Part shown: positions 33,789 to 41,267 of the stretch, in pieces | Position numbering within the stretch: the stretch's first letter is position 1 | How the letters are laid out: every line of letters begins with the position of its first letter | Program-made: the position numbers and the translations under genes | Assembly (NCBI RefSeq): GCF_000426685.1 | Contig: NZ_AUFV01000014.1 | Span: 52,357-116,356, forward strand | Direction: 5' to 3' | Length of the DNA: 64,000 nt | Origin: Solimonas flava DSM 18980 | GTDB lineage: Bacteria > Pseudomonadota > Gammaproteobacteria > Nevskiales > Nevskiaceae | Notes under the pieces: generated by a model | What the model was told of the DNA's origin: nothing | What the model saw: the letters and a program-made list of their open reading frames with translations, nothing else | Database searches by the model: none

Positions 33789-35197
33789 TGGGGCTCCTCC
33801 AGCAGGTGTGCAACGCGTTCGGCGCTGGCGCGTCCACGCGCGCCGGTCGCGAGCAGGGCGAGGCCGACGATGAGCGCGCCGCTGCCCGCGAGTATCCACC
33901 ACACACGATGCGTCGCGGCCGCGAAATCGGCCACGCGATCGCCGGTCAGCGATCCGGCGAGCGCGACGCCCAGCGACACGCCGATCTGCCGGCTGGTGCT
34001 GGCGACGGCCGAGGCGAGGCCGGCCTGTGCACGTGGCAGGCCGGACACGGCGGCATAAGTGATCGGCGCATTGACCATGCCGAAGCCGCAGCCGAAAACG
34101 AAGAACGCGGTCAGCACCATCGGCAGCGGCGTGTCGGCGGCGAGTCGCGTCAGCATCAACGTGCTGAGCACCAGCGCGACGCCGCTGATCAGCAGCGAGG
34201 GTCGCGCGCCGCGCACGGCGACCATGCGGCCCGACAGCGGCGACAGGCCGATCACCGCAACCGCCATCGGCAGGAGGCACAGGCCTGCGAGCGGCGCCGA
34301 CAGGCCTCGCGTTTCCTGCAGATAGATCGAGCCGAGAAACAGGAATGCGCCCATCGCCGCGAACATGCTGATCGCGATCAGCGTGGCAGTACTGAACGGC
34401 AGGCTCCTGAAGAAGCGCAGATCGAGCAGCGGCTCGTGCCGGCGCGGTTCGTAGATCAGCAGGGCGATGAAGGCCGCCGCCGCGAGCAGCGCCGCGCCGC
34501 CGGCTTCGACGCCGTCGGCCCGCGGGGCTTCGATCAGCGTGTAGATCAGTGCCGCGAGGCCGGTCAGCAGCAGGATCTGGCCGACCGTGTCCGGCCGTCG
34601 CGGCGTCGGCGCGCGCGACTCGGGGACGTAGCGCGAGGTGAGCCACAGCGCGAGCAGGCCGATCGGCAGATTGATCCAGAACACCGATCGCCAGCCAAAG
34701 GCCTGCGTGAGCACGCCGCCGGCCAGCGGGCCCAGGGCCATCGCGATGCCGGCGACCGCGCCCCAGATGCCGATGGCGCGCGCGCGATCGGCTGGCGCAG
34801 GGAAGGTGTGCACGACGATCGCCATCGCGACCGGATTGAGCATCGAGCCGCCCAGTGCCTGCACGATGCGCGCCATCACCAGGACGGCGGTGCTGTCGGC
34901 AAAGCTGCACAGCACGGAGCCGAAGGTGAACAGCGCCATACCCCACCGGAAGACCCGCCGCCGTCCGAGCCGATCGGCCGTCGCGCCGCCCAGCATCAGA
35001 AAGCTGGCGAGGACGATCGTGTACGCATCCACCACCCACTGCAGATCGGCAACAGACGCGCCGAGCTCGCGCCGGATGGCCGGCAGCGCGACATTGACGA
35101 TGGTGACGTCCATCGATACCACCAGCAGACTCAGGCAGCAGGTAGCGAGGATGAGCTTGCTTCGCGCGGGTGGCGAAGGGGAATTAGTTGTAATCAT
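33785..35197 (-). CDS. DHA2-family MFS drug efflux transporter (EmrB/QacA type)
   Basis: A 470-aa efflux pump, 14-span DHA2 group of the MFS. Typical parts: LSLLVVSMDVTIVNVALPAI in span 1, LQWVVDAYTIVLASFLML in span 2, ATADRLGRRRVFRWG loop, and GSMLNPVAMAIVVHTFPAPA, the motif C region of exporters. ATG 35197 (MITTNSPSPP) is favoured: the only upstream start is TTG 35218 without a ribosome site. The start coincides with the predicted transcription start, so the mRNA may be leaderless. Exports toxic compounds by proton antiport; the substrate is unknown. Confidence 0.9.
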   Translation of the reverse strand: MITTNSPSPPARSKLILATCCLSLLVVSMDVTIVNVALPAIRRELGASVADLQWVVDAYTIVLASFLMLGGATADRLGRRRVFRWGMALFTFGSVLCSFADSTAVLVMARIVQALGGSMLNPVAMAIVVHTFPAPADRARAIGIWGAVAGIAMALGPLAGGVLTQAFGWRSVFWINLPIGLLALWLTSRYVPESRAPTPRRPDTVGQILLLTGLAALIYTLIEAPRADGVEAGGAALLAAAAFIALLIYEPRRHEPLLDLRFFRSLPFSTATLIAISMFAAMGAFLFLGSIYLQETRGLSAPLAGLCLLPMAVAVIGLSPLSGRMVAVRGARPSLLISGVALVLSTLMLTRLAADTPLPMVLTAFFVFGCGFGMVNAPITYAAVSGLPRAQAGLASAVASTSRQIGVSLGVALAGSLTGDRVADFAAATHRVWWILAGSGALIVGLALLATGARGRASAERVAHLLEEPQ

Positions 35198-35232
35198 ACA
35201 ATAATTGTATAAATGCAACTAAAAGAGGTCAA
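35196..35232 (-). promoter_or_regulatory. Promoter with palindromic MarR operator over the -10 box
   Basis: Reading the minus strand: -35 TTGACC (35232-35227), 17-base spacer, -10 TACAAT (35209-35204), and six bases later the A of the ATG at 35197. ATACAAT-A-ATTGTAT (35196-35210), a perfect 15-bp palindrome of MarR-operator type, covers the -10 box and the start codon. A repressor bound there would block the promoter, and transcription from it would give an almost leaderless mRNA. Confidence 0.7.
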
Positions 35233-35308
35233 GGGGACGGCGCGCGGCCGCGCGCCAACGAAGAAGGGCCGCTGGCGCGGCCCTTCTTCGTTGCGTGCGG
35301 CGGGGGTT

Positions 35309-37471
35309 CTACAGGCCCCAGGCTTTCAGCTTCATCTTGATCATCAGCACGATGAAGTGCCAGGCGGTCTTGATCTTCTCCCAGGCCGTCGGCTGGTAGC
35401 GCGCGCGCTCGCGGATGTAGTGCTGCAGCGCGAGCAGCTGCTCGTCGGACAGTTCGCCGAACGCCGGCATGCCGCGCGCGAGCAGCCCGCCGTCGCGGAC
35501 GATCGCCGTGAACGCCGGCGTCGACAGCGGAATCTGCGAAGCGCGCAGGTCCGGGGCGTAGCCGCCGGCGACCGCGGACACGCCGTGGCAGATCACGCAG
35601 CGGGTGTAGATCAGCTTGCCCTGCTCGGCGAGCGCCATGTCGAGCTTGAACTCGGGTGCGTCGAGCGGCGTCACCTGCGACGGCGGCGCCGTCGGCGGCA
35701 GCGCCGCCTGGCCGTCGAGCACGAAAGTCAGCAGGCGCCGCGGATGGTTGCGGCCGACCCAGCCGTGCTGTGCGGACAGCGAGCCGAGCAGCATCTGTCC
35801 GCCGGCCCAGCCGGCCGGCACGGTGATGTACTGCTTGCCGTCGACCTCGTAGCTGATCGGCGCGCCCATCGAGCCGACGCCCATGTCGAAGCTCCAGACG
35901 ATCTTGCCGGTCCGCGCATCGTGCGCGACGAACCTGCCGTCGGCCTGGCCCTGGAAGACGAGGCCGCCGGCGGTCGCCATCACGCCGCCGTTGTTGGCGC
36001 CGGGCACCGGTTCTTCCCAGGCTTTCTTCTGCGCGGCCGGATTCCAGGCAATCAGCGACGAGGTGCCGGCGTTCTTCGGCACGTCGTCGAAGAAGCCGCG
36101 CAGGCCCATGACGTCGTTCGGCGTCATCGTCCAGGTCTTCGGGTCGCGACCCTCGTCGTTGTAGTAGCCGGCCATCTCATGCGCCGGGATGTAGACGAGG
36201 CCGGTCTTCGGGCTGTACGACATCGGCGGCCAGTTGTGCAGGCCGGCCGAGCCGGGCCAGATCAGCGCCTCGCCGTCCTCATAGCGCGCGCCGGGTACTT
36301 CGACCGGGCGGCCCGTATTGAGATCGACGTACTTCGCCCAGGTGACCTTGCCGAGCTTCTCGGCAGAAATCAGTTTGCCGGTGGCGCGATCGATGACGTA
36401 GAAGAAGCCGTTCTTCGGCGCGTGCAGGATGACGTCGCGCGGCTGGCCATCAATGGCGATCGTCGCCAGCGTGATGTCCATCGTCGAGTTGAAGTCCCAG
36501 GTCTCGCCCGGCGTGGTCTGGTAGTGCCAGACGTACTCGCCGGTGTCGGCGTCGAGCGCGACGACCGAGCACAGGAACAGGTTGTCGCCGCCGCCCGGCG
36601 AGCGCAGCTTGGCGTTCCACGGGCCGCCGTTGCCGGTGCCGATGTAGACGCGGTTGTACTTGGGGTCGTAGGTCATCGCGTTCCACGCGGTGCCGCCGCC
36701 GCCGTACTTCCACCATTCGCCGTTCCAGGTCTTCGCGGCCATTTCCATGGCCTTGTTCTCGAAGCCGTCGGCCGGATTGCCAGGCACGATCCACCAGCGC
36801 CAGATCTGCGCGCCGGTCTCGGCGTCGTAGGTCGTCACGTAGCCGCGCACGTGGCCGAAGTCGGCGCCGCCGTGGCCGATGATCACGCGCGCGCGGCCGT
36901 CGCTGCCTTGCCAGACGCGCGGCGCGCCGGTGATGTAGCGGTTGTCGCCGGGTTCGGTGGTCTGCGTTTCCCAGACGAGCCGGCCGGTCTTCGCGTCGAG
37001 CGCGAACAGGCGGCCGTCCTGCACGCCGGCGTAGACCTTGCCGTTCCAGTAGGTGAGACCGCGGATGCCCCAGGCCATGCGCATCTTCTGGACGTCGACC
37101 TTGGGGTCGTACTTCCACAGCAGCTGGCCGCTGCGCGCGTCAATGGCATGGATCACCGAATAGCCGGCGGCGACGTAGACGACGCCGTCGACAGCGACCG
37201 GCATCGTCGCCAGGTTCCAGACATCGTCGAAATCCAGCGCCCAGGCGAGCCCCAGGCGTCCGACGTTCTGCGCGTTGATCTGTTCGAGCGGGCTGTAGTG
37301 CTGCTCGCTGAAGGTACGGCCGTTGGCGGCCCAGTTGGTGCCATCGGCTTCGTTCGACAGCGCCGCATTGTCGATCTGCGCCGCCGCCTGCGCGGCGAGG
37401 CCGAGGCTGACGGCCGCAACGAGGCCCGCGAGTGCGCGGCGGCCCAGCGCCGCCATGCCCGACTGCTTCAT
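35309..37471 (-). CDS. PQQ-dependent quinohemoprotein alcohol dehydrogenase
   Basis: Periplasmic dehydrogenase oxidising alcohols with PQQ and passing electrons through its own cytochrome c. 720 aa: signal peptide about 1-33, eight-bladed PQQ propeller about 40-590, cytochrome c with CVICH (Cys625, Cys628, His629) and a Met ligand in ARGMPAFGEL. Catalytic base Asp326 in TPGETWDFNST; the +2 residue is Asn, not Asp, so it should be a calcium enzyme, not lanthanide. The vicinal Cys pair usual in this family is replaced by Arg-Met (about 131-132). ATG 37471 has GGAGGAG. A short amphipathic C-terminal tail may touch the membrane. No pqq genes are nearby. Confidence 0.9.
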   Translation of the reverse strand: MKQSGMAALGRRALAGLVAAVSLGLAAQAAAQIDNAALSNEADGTNWAANGRTFSEQHYSPLEQINAQNVGRLGLAWALDFDDVWNLATMPVAVDGVVYVAAGYSVIHAIDARSGQLLWKYDPKVDVQKMRMAWGIRGLTYWNGKVYAGVQDGRLFALDAKTGRLVWETQTTEPGDNRYITGAPRVWQGSDGRARVIIGHGGADFGHVRGYVTTYDAETGAQIWRWWIVPGNPADGFENKAMEMAAKTWNGEWWKYGGGGTAWNAMTYDPKYNRVYIGTGNGGPWNAKLRSPGGGDNLFLCSVVALDADTGEYVWHYQTTPGETWDFNSTMDITLATIAIDGQPRDVILHAPKNGFFYVIDRATGKLISAEKLGKVTWAKYVDLNTGRPVEVPGARYEDGEALIWPGSAGLHNWPPMSYSPKTGLVYIPAHEMAGYYNDEGRDPKTWTMTPNDVMGLRGFFDDVPKNAGTSSLIAWNPAAQKKAWEEPVPGANNGGVMATAGGLVFQGQADGRFVAHDARTGKIVWSFDMGVGSMGAPISYEVDGKQYITVPAGWAGGQMLLGSLSAQHGWVGRNHPRRLLTFVLDGQAALPPTAPPSQVTPLDAPEFKLDMALAEQGKLIYTRCVICHGVSAVAGGYAPDLRASQIPLSTPAFTAIVRDGGLLARGMPAFGELSDEQLLALQHYIRERARYQPTAWEKIKTAWHFIVLMIKMKLKAWGL

Positions 37472-37638
37472 GGATCTCCTCCCGTGGACGGCCGGCTCGC
37501 GATCCGCGGCCGGCGTTGGCGCCGACTCTAGCGGCTCGACCGGGGCGCGACCGTCATCCGGACAGACGAGGGACGCGCGCGGGCGCCGGCGTGCGCGATC
37601 TGCGATGCTGGCCGGCCTCATCCACCGTCCGTCGCGCC

Positions 37639-37887
37639 ATGTCGAACGCTGATTTCCGCCCCGGCGTCTACCGTCACTACAAGGGCCGCTACTACCTCGC
37701 GCTGGGTCTGGCGCGTGAGGACGAGAGCAACGAAACCGTGGTGGTCTACACGCGCCTGTATCCGCGCGACGGTCTGCCGATGAGCACGCGCCGTTTGTCG
37801 GTCTGGAACGAGGCGGTGGTTGTCGCGCCAGGCGCGGCACCGGTGCCGCGCTTCGTCTACGTCGGTCACGAACAGCCGGCCGACTGA
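37639..37887 (+). CDS. DUF1653 domain protein
   Basis: An 82-aa single DUF1653 domain: PGVYRHYKGRYYLALGLARE, VVVYTRLYPRDGLPM, and FVYVGHE. Proteins of this small beta-rich family are common and uncharacterised. ATG 37639 (MSNADFRPGVYRHY). It is divergent from the quinoprotein dehydrogenase across about 165 bases and convergent with ohrR. No function is claimed. Confidence 0.85.
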   Translation: MSNADFRPGVYRHYKGRYYLALGLAREDESNETVVVYTRLYPRDGLPMSTRRLSVWNEAVVVAPGAAPVPRFVYVGHEQPAD

Positions 37888-37962
37888 TTCCGGAGCGGTC
37901 CAGCGCCGGTCGCCGCGCGCGCCTGCCGGCGTGGCGAGGTCGGCACCGGGCGGTGCGCTGCT

Positions 37963-38421
37963 CTATCCGCTGGCGGCGTCGAGGCGATCGCGCAGCGCGA
38001 TCAGCTCGTCCTTGAGCTTCAGCAGCGTCGGCGTCGACAGGCCGCAGGCGGCGAAGATGCCTTGCGGCACCGCCTTGGCGCGCTCGCGCAGCGCACGGCC
38101 GGCCTCGGTCAGCGTGATCCGCACCTGCCGCTCGTCGCGGGCGCTGCGCTGGCGCGACACCAGACCGGCGGCTTCGAGCCGCTTGAGCAGCGGCGTCAGC
38201 GTGCCGGAATCCAGGTGCAGCAGCTGACCGATGTCCTTGACCGGCACATCGTCGCGCTCCCACAGCACCAGCATCACGAGGTACTGGGGGTAGGTCAGGC
38301 CCAGCCCGTCGAGCAGCGGCTTGTAGACGCCATTGAAGGCCAGCGCCGTCGAATAGACGGCGAAACACAGCTGATTCGACAGCGCGAGCAGGGCGTCGTC
38401 GTCGGCATTCCGGTTCGGCAT
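37963..38421 (-). CDS. ohrR: OhrR-type organic hydroperoxide sensor, MarR family
   Basis: Peroxide-sensing repressor, 152 aa. Cys19 in NQLCFAVYSTA is the reactive cysteine and a second Cys126 sits in GIFAACGLS near the C-terminus, the arrangement of two-cysteine OhrR proteins such as that of Xanthomonas, where oxidation forms an intersubunit disulfide. The DNA-binding part reads HLDSGTLTPLLKRLEAAGLV and RSARDERQVRI. ATG 38421 has GGAGAG. It is divergent from an esterase gene and the Ohr peroxidase, with two matching OhrR-like sites between. Autoregulation is expected. Confidence 0.93.
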   Translation of the reverse strand: MPNRNADDDALLALSNQLCFAVYSTALAFNGVYKPLLDGLGLTYPQYLVMLVLWERDDVPVKDIGQLLHLDSGTLTPLLKRLEAAGLVSRQRSARDERQVRITLTEAGRALRERAKAVPQGIFAACGLSTPTLLKLKDELIALRDRLDAASG

Positions 38422-38481
38422 GGCGGGCTCTCCGTGGCCAGATGGTTCTGACGCCAGGCCTGTGGAGGCCTGGCGGCGCAA

Positions 38482-38499
38482 TTCAATTGTACGCAATCA
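38482..38499. promoter_or_regulatory. OhrR-like operator box 1
   Basis: TTCAATTGTACGCAATCA lies 61 bases upstream of the ohrR start. It shares 14 of 18 positions with the box at 38550-38567 (shared form TTyAATTGTwCGyAATmw) and contains CAATTGTA, as in known OhrR operators. The surrounding DNA is much more AT-rich than the window as a whole. Confidence 0.6.
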
Positions 38500-38549
38500 A
38501 AGGGCATAAGCGCCGCCTTTTTAATTTCGAACAAATATTTTGCAAGCAA

Positions 38550-38567
38550 TTTAATTGTTCGTAATAT
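38550..38567. promoter_or_regulatory. OhrR-like operator box 2
   Basis: TTTAATTGTTCGTAATAT lies 59 bases upstream of the esterase start and repeats box 1 in the same orientation 68 bases further on. CGAACAA at 38528 and TTGTTCG at 38555 also form an inverted pair. It probably controls the esterase-ohr transcript, box 1 the ohrR transcript. Confidence 0.55.
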
Positions 38568-38625
38568 TCCTTCCGTCGATTCCATCCGGTCGCTTCTCCA
38601 CACACCGACAGAAGGAACTTACGTC

Positions 38626-39651
38626 ATGAGCCCTATTGCCAGAACTGCCAGGATCGCTGCGGCCGCCGGCGCGCTGAGCGCCGCTTCGGCGAGCTTCGCC
38701 GCCTCCGTCGAACCCGGCACGCAGGCCTTCCTCGATGCCGTCGCCGCCCAAGGCGGCAAGCCGATCTACACGCTGTCGCCCGCCGACGCCCGGCAGGTAC
38801 TGTCCGGTGCCCAGTCCGGCGCGGTCGCCACGCTGGCGGCCGAGATCGAGGATCGCGTGCTGAAGACCGGGCCGACCGGTCAGGTGCGCGTGCGCATCAT
38901 GCGCCCGGCCGGCAAGAAGACCGAGCTGCTGCCGGTCATCGTCTACTTCCACGGCGGCGGCTGGGTGCTCGGCGGCACCGATACGCACGATCGCCTGATC
39001 CGCGAACTCGCCAACGGCGCGCAGGCGGCGGTGGTGTTCGTCGACTACGACCGCTCGCCGGAGGCGCAGTATCCGGTACCGCTGGAGCAGGGCTATGCGG
39101 CGCTGAAATACGTCGCCGAGCACGCCGCCGAGCTCAAGGTCGACGCCTCGCGGCTGGCCGTCGCCGGCGACAGCGTCGGCGGCAACATGGCGGCGGCGAA
39201 CACCTTGCTTGCCAAGCAGCGCGGCGGTCCGCAGATCGATTTCCAGCTGCTGTTCTATCCGGTCACCGACGCCGATTTCGACACGGGCTCGTACCGCGAA
39301 TTCGCCAACGGTCCGTGGCTGACCCGGGCGGCGATGGCGTGGTTCTGGGACGCCTACCTGCCCGACGCCGCCAAGCGACGCGAGCCGACGGCCTCGCCGC
39401 TGCGGGCTTCGCTGGAGCAACTCAAGGGCCTGCCGCCGGCGCTCGTCATCACCGACGAGAACGACGTGCTGCGCGACGAAGGCGAGGCCTACGCCGCCAA
39501 GCTGGCGCGCGCCGGCGTCCCGGTCACGCAGGTCCGCTATCTCGGCACGATTCACGACTTCGTGATGCTCAACGGCCTCGCCGCGTCGCCGGCGACGCGT
39601 GCCGCGATCGATCAGGCCAATGCCGCGTTGCGCCGGGCGCTGGCCCGCTGA
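38626..39651 (+). CDS. Exported HSL-family alpha/beta esterase in the ohr locus
   Basis: A 341-aa hydrolase of the hormone-sensitive lipase family. Signal peptide about 1-26 ([16 protein letters not shown]). HSL motif [12 protein letters not shown], nucleophile Ser in [12 protein letters not shown], Asp in [13 protein letters not shown], His in [11 protein letters not shown]. It lies between ohrR and ohr with 67 bases to ohr, so it is probably induced by organic hydroperoxide with Ohr. The physiological substrate is unknown; peroxidised or toxic esters are one idea. Confidence 0.88.
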   Translation: MSPIARTARIAAAAGALSAASASFAASVEPGTQAFLDAVAAQGGKPIYTLSPADARQVLSGAQSGAVATLAAEIEDRVLKTGPTGQVRVRIMRPAGKKTELLPVIVYFHGGGWVLGGTDTHDRLIRELANGAQAAVVFVDYDRSPEAQYPVPLEQGYAALKYVAEHAAELKVDASRLAVAGDSVGGNMAAANTLLAKQRGGPQIDFQLLFYPVTDADFDTGSYREFANGPWLTRAAMAWFWDAYLPDAAKRREPTASPLRASLEQLKGLPPALVITDENDVLRDEGEAYAAKLARAGVPVTQVRYLGTIHDFVMLNGLAASPATRAAIDQANAALRRALAR

Positions 39652-39718
39652 GCGGCCATCACGCGCTTTTCTTAGTTCCTCAACCCGACTTTTATCCAAT
39701 CCAATCAGGAGTCATGCC

Positions 39719-40144
39719 ATGAGCACCCAGGTTCTTTATCGCACCAGCGCCACCGCCACCGGCGGCCGTGACGGCCGCAGCGTCGTCGAGGACGGCAGCC
39801 TCGACATCAAGCTGACGACGCCCCGCGAGCTGGGCGGCGCCGGCGGCGCCGGCAACAATCCGGAGCAGCTGTTCGCCGCCGGCTACTCGGCCTGCTTCAT
39901 CGGCGCGATGAAGTTCGTCGCCTCGCAGGGCGGCCCGAAGGTGCCGGTCGACACCACGGTCAAGGCGATCGTCGGCATCGGCCCGCGCTCGGAGGGCGGC
40001 TTCGGGCTCGACATCGAGCTGCAGGTGGCGCTGCCGGGCTTGGCCCGCGCCGACGCCGAGGCGCTGGTCGCCAAGGCCCATCAGGTCTGCCCGTACTCGA
40101 ACGCGACGCGCGGCAACATCGACGTGCGGCTGACGGTGCTCTGA
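39719..40144 (+). CDS. ohr: Organic hydroperoxide resistance protein Ohr
   Basis: Thiol peroxidase that reduces organic hydroperoxides using two cysteines. 141 aa, the usual length. The peroxidatic Cys lies in [15 protein letters not shown] and the resolving Cys in [17 protein letters not shown], with the conserved [21 protein letters not shown] split between them. ATG 39719 has CAGGAG. Controlled, by position, by the adjacent ohrR. The Arg that activates the Cys in Ohr proteins is probably the R of [13 protein letters not shown]. Confidence 0.96.
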   Translation: MSTQVLYRTSATATGGRDGRSVVEDGSLDIKLTTPRELGGAGGAGNNPEQLFAAGYSACFIGAMKFVASQGGPKVPVDTTVKAIVGIGPRSEGGFGLDIELQVALPGLARADAEALVAKAHQVCPYSNATRGNIDVRLTVL

Positions 40145-40162
40145 GTCGACCGCCGACGTAAA

Positions 40163-40196
40163 GGCCCCGGTCCCGCGCAGGCGGGCCGGGGTTTCT
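40163..40196 (+). terminator. Terminator between convergent ohr and lysR-type genes
   Basis: A GC stem with CCCCGG (40165-40170) pairing CCGGGG (40186-40191), with inner CCCGC/GCGGG pairs, followed by TTTCTG on the plus strand. It ends the ohr transcript. Confidence 0.7.
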
Positions 40197-40228
40197 GTCG
40201 TCCGGGTGGCGTGCGCTCTGACGACGCT

Positions 40229-41149
40229 TCAGGTCCGCGGCGCGGTGTCCTGCCAGTAGCCCGGATCGCCGAAGGTTTTCTTCAGATGTTCGACGAATAG
40301 CCGCGTCCGCAGCGGCAGGTGGCGGCGTTCGAGGAACAGCGCGTAGATGCCGTTTGCGGGCGCGGCGTAGTCGGCCAGCACTTCGACGAGGCGGCCTTGC
40401 GCTAGGTCGTCGCCGACTTCCCACATCGAGCGCCAGGCGAGGCCGCGGCCGGCCAGGGCCCACTCGTGCAGCACGGCGCCGTCGTTGCAGTCGAAGCGGC
40501 CGCGCGGGCGGACGCTGCGCAATTGACCGTCGACGATGAAGCTCCAGCCGCGCGCCTGGCCGCCGGTCTCGCCGAGACTCAGGCCGTCGTGCTGGGTCAG
40601 CTCGTCGGGATGGCGCGGCGCGCCGCGCCGCGCCAGATAGGCGGGGCTCGTCACCACGACGCGGCGGTTCTCGGCGAGGCGCACGCGCACGAGGCGCGAA
40701 TCGGTCAGCTCGCCGACGCGGATCGCGCAATCGATGTTCTCGTTGGCGAGATCGACGATGCGATCGGACAGGTCGAGCGAGACGGCCAGCTCCGGATGCT
40801 GGTCGAGGAAATCGGCGACCGCCGGTGCGACGTGGCGCCGGCCGAAGCCGGCCGGCGCGGTGATGCGCAGATGGCCGCTGGCGCTGCGGCCGCCGTGGCT
40901 GACCGCGGCCTCGGCGGTGGCGAGGTCGTCGAGGATGCGCTGGCAGTCCTCGAGAAAGGCGCTGCCCTCGGCGGTCAGCGTCAGGCTGCGCGTGGTCCGC
41001 GTCATCAGGCGCACGCCGAGCCGCGCCTCGAGGGCGTCGATGCGACGGCCGATCATGGCCGGCGTGAGGTCGAGCGCGCGGGCGGCCGCCGACAGGCTGC
41101 CGCGCTGCGCGACCTGCACGAAGGTCTCGATCTCACGTAAAGGGTTCAC
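40229..41149 (-). CDS. LysR-family transcriptional regulator
   Basis: A 306-aa LysR-type regulator. The HTH reads FVQVAQRGSLSAAARALDLT and IGRRIDALEARLGVRL; the effector domain follows with DCAIRVGELTDSRLV. It begins with GTG 41149 (NPLREIETFVQV). It is divergent from malate synthase A with 118 bases between, which carry AT-rich DNA and possible LysR sites, so regulation of aceB is plausible. The GTG start is weakly supported by TAAGG upstream; the reading frame is beyond doubt. Confidence 0.93.
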   Translation of the reverse strand: MNPLREIETFVQVAQRGSLSAAARALDLTPAMIGRRIDALEARLGVRLMTRTTRSLTLTAEGSAFLEDCQRILDDLATAEAAVSHGGRSASGHLRITAPAGFGRRHVAPAVADFLDQHPELAVSLDLSDRIVDLANENIDCAIRVGELTDSRLVRVRLAENRRVVVTSPAYLARRGAPRHPDELTQHDGLSLGETGGQARGWSFIVDGQLRSVRPRGRFDCNDGAVLHEWALAGRGLAWRSMWEVGDDLAQGRLVEVLADYAAPANGIYALFLERRHLPLRTRLFVEHLKKTFGDPGYWQDTAPRT

Positions 41150-41267
41150 GGTGAGGGCGGCCTTATTTCATACATAAAGTAAAAGATGATTTGCAGTGTA
41201 GTGCATTCAATCGCGGGGCGCGGGGGCCTATCATGCGCGGCATTCGAAAACCCACCGGAGCCTTCCC
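41150..41267. promoter_or_regulatory. Divergent control region between lysR-type gene and aceB
   Basis: An AT-rich stretch (41163-41192, TTATTTCATACATAAAG) lies in a GC-rich setting. TGCAGTGTAGTGCA (41192-41205) is an imperfect dyad with TGCA arms, of the T-N11-A class used by LysR regulators. Promoter boxes for aceB and the regulator are not sure by eye. Confidence 0.4.

Noticed and set aside
38626..39651. Esterase as a quorum-quenching or antibiotic-resistance enzyme
   Set aside because: The HSL family is broad, and position beside ohr points to peroxide stress; no specific activity can be read from the sequence.
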